64,000 nt of DNA from Micromonospora sediminicola. Lineage in GTDB: Bacteria; Actinomycetota; Actinomycetes; Mycobacteriales; Micromonosporaceae. This document shows positions 41,720 to 50,376 of the stretch, piece after piece. Numbering within the stretch: the stretch's first letter is position 1; the number at the start of each line of letters is the position of its first letter. Under the pieces are notes generated by a model. The model was not told the origin of the DNA and searched no databases. It worked only from the letters and a program-made list of their open reading frames with translations. The stretch covers positions 365,001 to 429,000 of the forward strand of contig NZ_FLRH01000004.1 of the NCBI RefSeq assembly GCF_900089585.1. Reading direction: 5' to 3'. A program made the position numbers and the translations under genes.

Positions 41720-43819
41720 TCAGGCGTCGATGGCGTCGCGGTCGACGCGGTCGGCGGAGTCGATCAGCCAGTTGCGACGTGGCTCGACCTTCTCCCCCAT
41801 GAGCAGTTCGAGGATCCGCTCGGCGGCCTCGACGTCGTCGAGCGTGATCCGCCGGACCGCCCGGGTGGCCGGGTTCATGGTGGTGTCCCAGAGCTCGTCG
41901 GCGTCCATCTCACCGAGGCCCTTGAAGCGCGGGATCGGGGTGACGATCTGCTTGCCGGCCTTCTCCAGCTTGCGGACCGTCGCCTCCATCTCGGCCTGGG
42001 TGTAGGTGTAGACGGTCTGCGGGTTGCGCCCCCTGGTGGTGATCTTGTGCAGGGGCGGCATCGCCGCGTAGAGCCGGCCGGCCTCGATCAACGGTCGCAT
42101 GTAGCGGGCGAAGAGCGTGATCAGCAGCGTCCGGATGTGCGCGCCGTCGACGTCCGCGTCGGCCATGATCAGGACCCGGCCGTAGCGCATCGTGGACAAG
42201 TCGAACGTGCGGCCGGAGCCGGCTCCCAGCACCTGCACGATCGCGGCGCACTCGGCATTGTCCAGCACCTGCTGGAGGTTGGCCTTCTGCACGTTGAGGA
42301 TCTTGCCGCGGATGGGCAGCAGCGCCTGGTATTCCGAGGAGCGGGCCATCCGGCTCGTACCCAACGCGCTGTCGCCCTCCACGATGAACAGCTCGCTGCG
42401 CTCGACGCCGGTGGCCCGGCAGTCGACCAGCTTCGCCGGCATCGCCGCGCCCTCCAGCGCGGTCTTGCGGCGGGCGGCGTCCTTCTGCTGCTTCTGGGTG
42501 AGCCGGACCCGGGCCGCGTCGACGATCTTCTGGAGCACCGTGCGGGCCTCGGCCTTGGTGCGGCGGTCCTCCAGCCAGCTCTTGAGGTGCGCCTCGACCA
42601 GGCCCTGGAGCACCTTGGTGATGCCGGCGGTGGACAGCTCGTCCTTGGTCTGCGAGGTGAACTGCGGCTCCGGGATGCGCACGTGCACCACCGCGGTCAT
42701 GCCCTCCAGGACGTCGTCCAGGGTGGGCGCGTCCTCCTTGGGCTTGAGCAGGCCGCGGGTGGCGCGGGCGGCGTCGGCCAGGGTGCGGGCCAGGGCCCGC
42801 TCGAAGCCCTTGCGGTGGGTGCCGCCGTGGGCGTTGCGGATGGTGTTGGTGAAGCACTCGACGGTGCGTTCGTAGCCGGTGCCCCAGCGGAACGCGATCT
42901 CGACCTCGGCCCGGCGCTGCACGTTGGACTGCATCACGCCGTTGGCGTCGGCGGCGTTCTCGCGGTAGGTGCCCTCGCCGGTGACCAGCAGCGTGCCGGA
43001 GACCGGGCGGTCTCCGGCCGGGGAGAGGAACTCCACCATGTCGGTGAGGCCGTCGGGGAAGTGGAAGCGCTCCTCGACCGCCTCCTCGCCGGTCTCGTCG
43101 CGCAGCCGGTAGGCCACGCCGGGGACCAGGAAGGCGGTGTTGCGCAGCTTGAGCCGGACCGCCTCGGTGTCGAGCGCGGCCCCGGTCTCGAAGTAGCGGG
43201 GGTCGTGCCACCAGCGGATCGACGTGCCGGTGCGCTGGCCGCGCTTCATCGCGCCGACGATCTGCAGGCCGGGGCCGGGGGTGAACGGCGCGTCGGGGCC
43301 GTCGCCGTCGAAGATCCCTGGTACGCCGTGGCGGAACGACATGGCGTGGACCTTGCCGCCCCGGCGGACGGTGACGTCGAACCGGCGGGAGAGCGCGTTG
43401 ACCGCGGAGGCGCCCACGCCGTGCAGGCCGCCGGAGGTCTTGTAGCCCGAACCGCCGAACTTGCCGCCGGCGTGCAGCCGGGTCAGCACCAGCTCGACGC
43501 CGGAGATGCCGGACTTGGCGTGCACGTCGGTGGGGATGCCCCGGCCGTCGTCGTCGACCTGGACCGAGCCGTCGGCGTGCAGGATCACGTCGACCTTCGT
43601 GGCGTGACCCGCGACACCCTCGTCGGTCGAGTTGTCGAGGATTTCGTTGACGAGGTGACCCACGCCACGACTGTCGGTCGACCCGATGTACATGCCGGGG
43701 CGTTTGCGGACGGCGTCGAGCCCCTCCAGGTGGGTGAGGTCGTCGGCGCCGTAGAGCGTCTCAGGCTGTGCGGTCAACTGGTCGTACTCCCAGGTCTCGG
43801 CGGTGGTGGTGCCGTTCAC
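41720..43819 (-). CDS. parE: Type II topoisomerase subunit B (topoisomerase IV/ParE type)
   Basis: 699 residues from the GTG at 43819, which has GGGGGAT ahead; a GTG at 43834 would add five residues without a site. The GHKL ATPase has RKRPGMYIGSTDSRG, ILDNSTDEG and HAGGKFGGSGYKTSGGLHGVG. The TOPRIM part has ELFIVEGDSALGTS and LIMADADVDGAHIRTLL. IPRFKGLGEMDADELWDTTM closes the protein. It supplies ATP-driven strand passage with the subunit A encoded downstream. The TAGGCT box near 43864-43869 on this strand may be the -10 element. Confidence 0.9.
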   Translation of the reverse strand: MNGTTTAETWEYDQLTAQPETLYGADDLTHLEGLDAVRKRPGMYIGSTDSRGVGHLVNEILDNSTDEGVAGHATKVDVILHADGSVQVDDDGRGIPTDVHAKSGISGVELVLTRLHAGGKFGGSGYKTSGGLHGVGASAVNALSRRFDVTVRRGGKVHAMSFRHGVPGIFDGDGPDAPFTPGPGLQIVGAMKRGQRTGTSIRWWHDPRYFETGAALDTEAVRLKLRNTAFLVPGVAYRLRDETGEEAVEERFHFPDGLTDMVEFLSPAGDRPVSGTLLVTGEGTYRENAADANGVMQSNVQRRAEVEIAFRWGTGYERTVECFTNTIRNAHGGTHRKGFERALARTLADAARATRGLLKPKEDAPTLDDVLEGMTAVVHVRIPEPQFTSQTKDELSTAGITKVLQGLVEAHLKSWLEDRRTKAEARTVLQKIVDAARVRLTQKQQKDAARRKTALEGAAMPAKLVDCRATGVERSELFIVEGDSALGTSRMARSSEYQALLPIRGKILNVQKANLQQVLDNAECAAIVQVLGAGSGRTFDLSTMRYGRVLIMADADVDGAHIRTLLITLFARYMRPLIEAGRLYAAMPPLHKITTRGRNPQTVYTYTQAEMEATVRKLEKAGKQIVTPIPRFKGLGEMDADELWDTTMNPATRAVRRITLDDVEAAERILELLMGEKVEPRRNWLIDSADRVDRDAIDA

Positions 43820-43983
43820 CGTGTGATCCCCCACGGCGATCGCCGGGCGCGGCGCGCCGGAGCGAGCCTAGCCCGGCGCTCCGACAGGTCCGTGTCACCG
43901 GGTGCGGTGCGTTGTCCGGTTACCCTGCGGGCCGGGTCGGTGCCGCCACCTGAGCCGGTGGCACCCGGAGCGGGGAGGCGTCC

Positions 43984-44637
43984 ATGCACGTCAACGACAC
44001 GAGCCAGGGATCGTCTTCCCGGCCGTCGGCCGAGGACGACGCGATCGGCCGGTTCGAGCGGCTCTACGCGGAGGCCGAGCGGGGTGCGGCCGAGGTGCCC
44101 TGGGACCTGGCGGCGCCGCATTCCCTGCTCGCGGAGTGGACCGCACGGGTGCGCCCGGACGGGTCCGGCCGCCGCGCGGTGGTGGTCGGGTGCGGCTTCG
44201 GCCGGGACGCCGAGCACCTGACCGGCCTCGGGTTCACGACGGTGGCCTTCGACGTCTCCCCGACCGCGGTGCGGGCGGCGCGGCGGCGGCACGCCGGATC
44301 GCCGGTCCGCTACGAGGTGGCCGACCTGTTCGACCCGCCGGCTGACTGGGCGGGCGGCTTCGACCTGGTGCTGGAGAGCATGAACGTGCAGGCGTTGCCG
44401 GTCGGGCTGCGCGCGCGGGCCACAGCCGCGGTGGGGCGGCTGGTGGCGCCGCGCGGGATGCTGCTGGTGATCGCGGCGGGCCGGCGCCCCGGCGACGCGG
44501 TGGACGGTCCGCCGTGGCCGCTGACCCGCGCCGAGGTCGAGTCGTTCGCCGCGGCGGGGCTCACGCCGGGGCCGGTCGAGGAGATCACCGCGCCGGACGG
44601 CGGGCTGCGGTGGCGCGCGGAGTTCCACCGTTCCTGA
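43984..44637 (+). CDS. Class I SAM-dependent methyltransferase
   Basis: 217 residues. SAM motif I is AVVVGCGFGRDAEHL, motif II VAFDVSPTAVRAAR, then YEVADLFD and FDLVLESMNVQAL. The short N-terminal part (RFERLYAEAERGAAEVPWDL) resembles that of thiopurine-methyltransferase-like proteins, which have a W near the SAM site. Substrate unknown. GGGGAGG precedes the ATG. It is divergent from the topoisomerase operon and followed by the SGNH hydrolase gene on the same strand. Confidence 0.8.
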   Translation: MHVNDTSQGSSSRPSAEDDAIGRFERLYAEAERGAAEVPWDLAAPHSLLAEWTARVRPDGSGRRAVVVGCGFGRDAEHLTGLGFTTVAFDVSPTAVRAARRRHAGSPVRYEVADLFDPPADWAGGFDLVLESMNVQALPVGLRARATAAVGRLVAPRGMLLVIAAGRRPGDAVDGPPWPLTRAEVESFAAAGLTPGPVEEITAPDGGLRWRAEFHRS

Positions 44638-44733
44638 GCCGGTGTCGGGCCATTGACGCCCGTCACACGCCCGTGATCTGATCGCCTCCTTGAAGAATCT
44701 TTCACGTTTCGATGTGTGAGGGGGAGGTCGGGC

Positions 44734-45990
44734 ATGTCCGTGTTCCGTCGTACCGTGCTCGCGGCGGCGATGGCCGCCGCCGCGGTGGCGCTGCCGGCCG
44801 CCGTGGCGCCGGCCCCGCCCGCCGCCGCGGCGCTGCCCACCGCCGCGGTGGCGTTGGGTGACAGCTTCATCAGCGGCGAGGGCGCCGGGGCGTACGCGCC
44901 GGTGGTCGACGTCAACGGGGTGGCTCAGGGCTTCCCCGGCTGGTCGGCGGCGAACGCCAACGCCTACTTCTGCCACCGCTCGCCGAACGCCTCACTGTTC
45001 CGAGCCGAGCTGCCGGGCATCGCCGCCCGCTTCAACCTGGCCTGCTCGGGCGGGCAGCCGTACGACATCGCCAACGCCTCGGCCACCCGGGCGAAGGGTC
45101 GGCAGGTGGCCGCCCAGCTCGACCAGCTGCGGGCGGTGGCGCAGACCCACGACATCGACCTGGTGCTGGTCGGCCTCGGCTCGAACAACAGCTCGTTCAC
45201 CTTCGGCAGCGTGGCGGAGAAGTGCGCCAACCGGTTCATCGCCGACGCGTGGACCGGCTGGTGGGAGTTCTGGGCGTACCTGGGCGGCCCGGTGGAGCAG
45301 AAACCGTGCAGCGACGCCGACCTGGGCACGGCCGCGCAGTTCTCCGCCGCGACCGCGGAGACCACCGCCGCGCTGCGGCAGCTGCTCACCACGCTCGACC
45401 AGGTCGACGCCGACGGCCAGCACCGGGTGGTGTTCCAGGACTACACCAACCCGCTGCCGTACGAGCTGGACCAGAGCTACTGGAGCGAGGACAGCCGGGA
45501 CGACACCCGGGACAAGTTCCGCGCCCTGGGCGCCGAGCGGTACGCGGCCGGCTGCCCGATCCACCGGGCCAGCCTGGCGCCCGGCCAGCGGTTCTCCCAG
45601 GGGCTCGGCACGCTGGTCAGCTCGGTGCGTGGCACGCTGGCCGCCGAGTTCCCGACCGACGACCTGGTCTACCTCAACGTGCAACGCGCGTTCGACGGCG
45701 CCCGGCTCTGCGAGTCGGCGGGGAGCCCGGCGAACGCCCTGGCCACCCCGATCCGCCTGATGGACGGCCCGACCGGCGTCTTCGTCACCAGCCTCTCCGG
45801 CTACGACAAGCTCGACATCCAGCGGATCGCGAACGCCTGCGGCACCTACTTCCAGACCTGCCAGGAGTCGTGGCACCCGAGTGCCGCCGGGCACCAGGTG
45901 CTCGGCCGGTGCCTGAGCGGCGCGGCGGCGACCGGCGCCCGCAGCGTCTCCTGCGTCCGCGCCCCGGACGGCACGGTCAGCGTCGGCTGA
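44734..45990 (+). CDS. Secreted SGNH/GDSL hydrolase
   Basis: 418 residues from the ATG at 44734 (GGGGGAGG upstream). Signal peptide about 1-33 (AAAMAAAAVALPAAVAPAPPAAA). Block I has Ser44 in VALGDSFISGEGAG, the middle has VGLGSNNSSF (block III-like Asn), and block V has ESWHPSAAGH with His381. Cysteines at several places (YFCHR, NLACSGG, EKCANR, KPCSDA, GCPI, ACGTYFQTC, RCLSG, SCVR) fit disulphides in a secreted enzyme. Probable esterase or lipase; substrate unknown. Confidence 0.83.
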   Translation: MSVFRRTVLAAAMAAAAVALPAAVAPAPPAAAALPTAAVALGDSFISGEGAGAYAPVVDVNGVAQGFPGWSAANANAYFCHRSPNASLFRAELPGIAARFNLACSGGQPYDIANASATRAKGRQVAAQLDQLRAVAQTHDIDLVLVGLGSNNSSFTFGSVAEKCANRFIADAWTGWWEFWAYLGGPVEQKPCSDADLGTAAQFSAATAETTAALRQLLTTLDQVDADGQHRVVFQDYTNPLPYELDQSYWSEDSRDDTRDKFRALGAERYAAGCPIHRASLAPGQRFSQGLGTLVSSVRGTLAAEFPTDDLVYLNVQRAFDGARLCESAGSPANALATPIRLMDGPTGVFVTSLSGYDKLDIQRIANACGTYFQTCQESWHPSAAGHQVLGRCLSGAAATGARSVSCVRAPDGTVSVG

Positions 45991-45991
45991 C

Positions 45992-46036
45992 CCCGGTCGC
46001 CCGGCGTCCCGTTTCCCGGGGCGCCGGGCGACCGGG
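45992..46036. terminator. Bidirectional terminator hairpin
   Basis: Perfect 15-bp arms at 45992-46006 (CCCGGTCGCCCGGCG) and 46022-46036 with a 15-base loop, directly after the SGNH hydrolase stop. Confidence 0.85.
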
Positions 46037-46121
46037 CCCGGACGGCCGTGCCGAGCACGTGCGGCGAGGCCGGCGAGTCAGGCCCGGACCGCCGTGCCGA
46101 GCACGTGCGGCGAGGCCGGCG
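46035..46121. repeat. Direct duplication of the methyltransferase gene 3' end
   Basis: 41 bases at 46035-46075 are repeated at 46081-46121 (period 46) with a single mismatch. The second copy encodes the end of the methyltransferase gene; the first lies beyond its stop and is non-coding. Confidence 0.88.
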
Positions 46122-46710
46122 CCGGAAGCCCGGCCTCGGGGAAGCGGAACCGGTCCAACCCGGTGACGGTGAAGCCGGCGGCACCGATCGCCGCCACGGT
46201 GTCCCGCGCGGTGTGGCAGCCGGCGCAGAACAGCGGCCAGAGCGTCGCGTCGGCCACGCGTTGGGCCCGGCGCAGGCCCGGTGTCTGCGCCACCACGTGC
46301 TCGTAGAAGCGCAGCTCACCGCCGAGCCGGAGCACCCGGCGCGCCTCGGCCAGCGCCACCGCCTGGTCCGGCACCGAGCAGAGGACCAGGGAGAACACCA
46401 CCGCGTCGGCGGCACCGTCGGCGACCGGCAGCGCCTCGGCCAGGCCGGCGGCCACGGTCACCGGCACCCGGGCGGCGGGCGCGGCGGCGCGGGCCAACGC
46501 GCGCAGGCGCGGTTCCGGCTCGACGGCGAGGACCCCGGTCACGGCCGGCGGGTAGTGCGGCAGGTTGCGTCCGTTGCCGGCGCCGACCTCGACCACCCGA
46601 CCGCGCAGCCCGGCGACCAGCCGCCGCCGGTGCGCGGCGACGCCGGCCTCGTCCAGGGCGACGCTGGCCCGGGCGAAGAGCCGGGCGAAGATCGGGTGGG
46701 AGACGCCCAT
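46078..46710 (-). CDS. Class I SAM-dependent methyltransferase (UbiE/METTL7-like)
   Basis: 210 residues. SAM motif I is RVVEVGAGNGRNLPHYP, then VLAVEPEPRLRALA, ADAVVFSLVLCSVPD and LRLGGELRFYEHV. The C-terminal part has ATLWPLFCAGCHTARDTVAAI, a Cys/His cluster common in METTL7-like proteins. The ATG overlaps the stop of the NsrR-type regulator gene by one base, so it is likely co-transcribed with it and may be under nitric-oxide control. Substrate unknown. Confidence 0.82.
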   Translation of the reverse strand: MGVSHPIFARLFARASVALDEAGVAAHRRRLVAGLRGRVVEVGAGNGRNLPHYPPAVTGVLAVEPEPRLRALARAAAPAARVPVTVAAGLAEALPVADGAADAVVFSLVLCSVPDQAVALAEARRVLRLGGELRFYEHVVAQTPGLRRAQRVADATLWPLFCAGCHTARDTVAAIGAAGFTVTGLDRFRFPEAGLPAPASPHVLGTAVRA

Positions 46711-47147
46711 CAGCGGCCCGCCGGCGGAGCGCCGAGGCTGAGCAGGAGCGGACCGGCCGCGCCGTCCACCAGGTCGCCGAGCCGCACCCCGTCGAGGACG
46801 GCGAGGAACGCGGCCTGGGCGCGGCGCAGCTCGCCGCGCAGTCGGCAGCCGGCGACCAGCGGGCAGGCCGGCTCGTGACAGTTGACCACCTCGTCGTCGC
46901 CCTCGAAGGCCCGGACCACCTGGCCCACGGTCAGCTCGCCGGCGTGCTCGGCGAAGGCCACCCCGCCGGAGCGGCCCCGGATGGTCACCAGGACGCCGAG
47001 CCGCTGCAACCGTTGCACCACCTTGGCGACGTGGCTGCGGGGCAGCGCGAGCCGGGTGGCGAGTTCGTCCACCGTGGCGCGGACCGGGGACGCGGCGGTC
47101 AGCATGGCGATGCGCAGCGCCATGTCGGTCGACCGGTTGAGCCTCAC
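46710..47147 (-). CDS. nsrR: NsrR-type Rrf2 family nitric-oxide-sensing repressor
   Basis: 145 residues. The winged helix has ATVDELATRLALPRSHVAKVVQRL and VLVTIRGRSGGV. The iron-sulphur ligands are Cys90, Cys95 and Cys101 (CHEPACPLVAGC), the spacing known for NsrR. Such proteins lose DNA binding when NO destroys the cluster. The divergent neighbour is a flavohemoglobin, the classic NsrR target, and a dyad lies between the two genes. Confidence 0.88.
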   Translation of the reverse strand: MRLNRSTDMALRIAMLTAASPVRATVDELATRLALPRSHVAKVVQRLQRLGVLVTIRGRSGGVAFAEHAGELTVGQVVRAFEGDDEVVNCHEPACPLVAGCRLRGELRRAQAAFLAVLDGVRLGDLVDGAAGPLLLSLGAPPAGR

Positions 47148-47245
47148 GTCCCCGACCCTAGCCAGTCGACGCCGTCCGCGACACGGGCAGATCGCCGCGC
47201 TGTCGGGGTGACCGGCGCCACGTCGGCCCCGGGACCTTCGACCCT

Positions 47246-47270
47246 AAAGCGGAATCATGGATTCCTGTTT
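47246..47270. promoter_or_regulatory. Candidate NsrR operator
   Basis: AAA-NN-GGAATC-ATG-GATTCC-NN-TTT: GGAATC (47251-47256) and GATTCC (47260-47265) are a perfect dyad, with outer AAA/TTT in symmetry. The total length (25) and central position fit an 11-1-11 Rrf2-type site, 42 bases ahead of the flavohemoglobin start. Confidence 0.6.
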
Positions 47271-47311
47271 CGTGGTGATCGACCCGTTCGACGCCAGAAG
47301 GAGACTCAGTC

Positions 47312-48523
47312 GTGCTCTCGGAATCCTCCGCCGCCGTGGTGACGGCGACCCTGCCCGCCGTGCGGGCACACGGCGAGGCGATCACCGGCCGGTTCTACCA
47401 GCGGATGTTCGACGCCCACCCGGAGCTGCTCGACCTGTTCAACCGGGGCAACCAGGCGAACGGGCAGCAGAAGGCCGCCCTCGCCGCCGCCGTGGCCGCG
47501 TACGCCGGGCACCTGACCGGCGACGCCGGCGCGCCCTGGGGGCCGGTGCTGGACCGGATCGCGCACAAGCACGCCTCGCTCGGGATCACCGCCACCCAGT
47601 ACCCGATCGTCGGCCGGCACCTGCTGGCCGCGGTCGGGGAGGTGCTCGGCGATGCCGTGACCCCGTCGGTCGCCGCCGCCTGGGACGAGGTCTACTGGCT
47701 GCTGGCGTGCGAGCTGATCGCCCGCGAGGCGCGCCTCTACGCCGGGGCCGGCGTGCCCGAGGGCGGCCCGGTCTGGCGGGACTGGCGGGTGACCGGCCGG
47801 GCCCGGGAGACCACCGACGTCGTCTCGTTCACCCTCGCGCCGGCCGACGGCGGCGTCGCGCCCGACTTCATCCCCGGCAGCTACGTCTCGGTGGCGGTCG
47901 ACCTGGACGGTGGCCGGGGTCGGCAGATCCGCCAGTACAGCCTCTCCGGCCGGCCCGGCGCCGACCGGTGGCGGATCACCGTGAAGCGGGTACGCGGCAC
48001 GGCCGGCACGCCTGACGGGCTGGTGTCCGGACACCTGCACGAGCGGGTGGCCGTCGGCGACACGCTCCGGTTGAGCCCGGCCTTCGGCGAGGTCGACGCC
48101 ACCGGTGACGGCGGACCGCTGCTGCTGGTCAGCGCCGGCATCGGGCTCACCCCGGCGATGGCGGCGCTGGCCCGGTTGGCCGACCGCGACCCCTCCCGCG
48201 AGGTGACGGTGGCGCACGCGGACCGGACCCCCGCCGCGCACGCGTTGCGCCACGAGCTGCCCGCGCTCCAGGAAAGGCTGCCGAATCTCACCGTCCAGCT
48301 CTGGTACGAGGACGCCGTCGGCGCGGACCTGCCCGGGCTGAAGGCGGAGGTGTCCCCCGGTCTGGTCGAGCCGGAGCGGATCCCGACCGTATCCGGAGTC
48401 TCGGCGCACCTGTGCGGGCCGATCCCGTTCATGAACGCGGTCCGCGCCGATCTGCTGCGGCGCGGAGTGCCGGCCGACCGGATCGCCTACGAGGTGTTCG
48501 GCCCGGGGATGCTGCCGGCCTGA
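47312..48523 (+). CDS. hmp: Flavohemoglobin, nitric oxide dioxygenase
   Basis: 403 residues. The globin domain (1-135) has Tyr29 and Gln53 at distal heme positions and the proximal His87 in AHKHASLGI. The FAD domain has RQIRQYSLSG, and the NAD domain has SAGIGLTPAMA, HLCGPIPFM and YEVFGPGM at the end. It converts NO to nitrate with NADPH/NADH and oxygen in the cytoplasm. The GTG is preceded by AAGGAGA. Regulation by the divergent NsrR-type protein is likely. Confidence 0.93.
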   Translation: MLSESSAAVVTATLPAVRAHGEAITGRFYQRMFDAHPELLDLFNRGNQANGQQKAALAAAVAAYAGHLTGDAGAPWGPVLDRIAHKHASLGITATQYPIVGRHLLAAVGEVLGDAVTPSVAAAWDEVYWLLACELIAREARLYAGAGVPEGGPVWRDWRVTGRARETTDVVSFTLAPADGGVAPDFIPGSYVSVAVDLDGGRGRQIRQYSLSGRPGADRWRITVKRVRGTAGTPDGLVSGHLHERVAVGDTLRLSPAFGEVDATGDGGPLLLVSAGIGLTPAMAALARLADRDPSREVTVAHADRTPAAHALRHELPALQERLPNLTVQLWYEDAVGADLPGLKAEVSPGLVEPERIPTVSGVSAHLCGPIPFMNAVRADLLRRGVPADRIAYEVFGPGMLPA

Positions 48524-48528
48524 CCGAC

Positions 48529-48566
48529 CCGGCGGGACGGGCCACCACCGGCGCCCGTCCCGCCGG
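48529..48566 (+). terminator. Terminator hairpin after hmp
   Basis: Perfect 13-bp arms 48529-48541 (CCGGCGGGACGGG) and 48554-48566, 12-base loop, six bases after the stop. Confidence 0.8.
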
Positions 48567-48723
48567 CACCCCGAAACAGGACTCCACGGGCCCCTTTTCC
48601 AGCGAGAACGGCCGCCACGGCCGCGACCAGCGCATTCGTTGATCTCCACAGCGGAGATACGACGTTGCGGAGAAGTCGATGACCTTCAGGTTAGGGGCGG
48701 ACGGCCGGGGTAGGGGTCCTCCC

Positions 48724-50376
48724 ATGCGTGTCCTCGGCATCAATGCGATCTTCCACGACCCGGCCGCCGCCCTGGTCGTCGACGGCCGGGTGGTGGCCGC
48801 CGCCGAGGAGGAGCGGTTCAGCCGTCGCAAGCACGGCAAGCGACCCGTGCCCTTCTCCGCCTGGGAGCTGCCCGAGCTGGCCGCCGCCTGGTGCCTGGCC
48901 AGCGCGAACGTCGATGTGGACAGCCTGGACGCGGTCGCGTACTCGTTCGACCCCGGGCTCTGCCGCGACGCCGCCGACCTGGGCCTCGCCGACCCCTGGG
49001 ACTGGCTGCGGGTCGACTACGCACGTCGCGCCCCGCAGTTCCTCGCCGCCGCGCTGCCCGGCCTCGACCCGGACAAGGTGCGCTTCGTGCCGCACCACGT
49101 GGCGCACGCCGCCTCCGCCGGGCTGGCCGCGCCGCCGGCCGGGGACGACACCGCGGTGCTCGTGCTCGACGGGCGGGGCGAGGTCGCCAGCCACCTGGCC
49201 GGCGTCTACCGGGACGGCCGGCTGACGCCGCTGCACTCCCAGCAGCTGCCCCACTCGCTCGGCCTGCTCTACGAGGACCTCACCCGGCACCTCGGCTTCC
49301 TGCACTCCAGCGACGAGTACAAGGTGATGGCGCTGGCCTCCTACGGCACACCGAAGCACCTGGACGCGCTGCGCGAGCCGGTCCGGGCCACCGACGACGG
49401 CGGCTTCCGGGTCGAGCCGGTCGACTGGGCGAGCCTGGCCAAGGAGGTCGCCCCCGGCACGGAGCCGGGCGAGGAGCACGCCGACCTGGCCGCGAGCGTC
49501 CAGCGGCGGCTGGAGGAGGTCGTCCTCGACCTGGCCCGATGGCTCCACGGCGCCTCCGGCGGCGCCGGCACGCTGGCCATGGCCGGCGGGGTGGCGTTGA
49601 ACTGCGTCGCCAACGCCCGGATCGCGGCCGAGGGCCCGTACCGCGACGTCTGGGTGCAGCCGGCGGCCGGCGACGCGGGCACCGCGCTCGGCGCGGCCCT
49701 GCACGTCGCCGGCGAGCTGGGCGACCGGTCCGCCCCGATGACCGGGGCCGACCTCGGCCGGGGCTGGTCCGACGAGGAGTTGGAGGCGGAGCTGCGTCGG
49801 GCCGCGCTGCCGTACACCCGGCCGGCGTCGATCGCCGCCGAGGCGGCCCGGGTGCTCGCCGACAACGGCATCGTCGCCTGGTACCAGGGGCGCAGCGAGT
49901 ACGGCCCGCGGGCGCTGGGGCACCGGTCGCTGCTCGCCCACCCCGGGGACCGGGACACCACCCGCCGGATGAACGACGTCAAGGGCCGCGAGCAGTTCCG
50001 CCCGATCGCGCCGATGGTGCGCGCGGAGCGCTTCGCGGACCTCTTCGAGGGGACCTACCCGAGCCCCTACATGCTCTTCGTGCACCGGGTGAAGCCGGCG
50101 TGGCGGGACCGGATCCCGGCGGTGACCCACGTCGACGGCACCGCCCGGGTGCAGACCGTGCACCCGGAGACCGAGCCGCTGGTGGCCGAGCTGCTCGCCG
50201 AGTTCGAGCGGCGCACCGGCCTGCCGGTGGTGGTGAACACGTCCCTCAACACCGCCGGACGGCCCATGGTGGACACCCCGCGCGAGGCCATGGAGCTGTT
50301 CGGTTCCGCGCCGGTGGACCTGCTCGCCCTGGGGCCGTTCGCGGTGCACCGCCGGGCGCTCGGCGGTGCCCGGTGA
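48724..50376 (+). CDS. O-carbamoyltransferase (NodU/CmcH/TobZ family)
   Basis: 550 residues from the ATG at 48724. The N-terminal Kae1-like domain has FHDPAAALVVDG, AAEEERFSRRKHGK and the metal-binding HHVAHAASAG, then SSDEYKVMALASYG and GGVALNCVANARI. The C-terminal domain has WYQGRSEYGPRALGHRS, the family signature, and FRPIAPMV. These enzymes make carbamoyl-adenylate from carbamoyl phosphate and ATP and transfer the carbamoyl to a sugar or alcohol hydroxyl. It is the first gene of a nine-gene operon for heptose metabolism, so a heptose hydroxyl is the likely acceptor (inference). Confidence 0.92.
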   Translation: MRVLGINAIFHDPAAALVVDGRVVAAAEEERFSRRKHGKRPVPFSAWELPELAAAWCLASANVDVDSLDAVAYSFDPGLCRDAADLGLADPWDWLRVDYARRAPQFLAAALPGLDPDKVRFVPHHVAHAASAGLAAPPAGDDTAVLVLDGRGEVASHLAGVYRDGRLTPLHSQQLPHSLGLLYEDLTRHLGFLHSSDEYKVMALASYGTPKHLDALREPVRATDDGGFRVEPVDWASLAKEVAPGTEPGEEHADLAASVQRRLEEVVLDLARWLHGASGGAGTLAMAGGVALNCVANARIAAEGPYRDVWVQPAAGDAGTALGAALHVAGELGDRSAPMTGADLGRGWSDEELEAELRRAALPYTRPASIAAEAARVLADNGIVAWYQGRSEYGPRALGHRSLLAHPGDRDTTRRMNDVKGREQFRPIAPMVRAERFADLFEGTYPSPYMLFVHRVKPAWRDRIPAVTHVDGTARVQTVHPETEPLVAELLAEFERRTGLPVVVNTSLNTAGRPMVDTPREAMELFGSAPVDLLALGPFAVHRRALGGAR

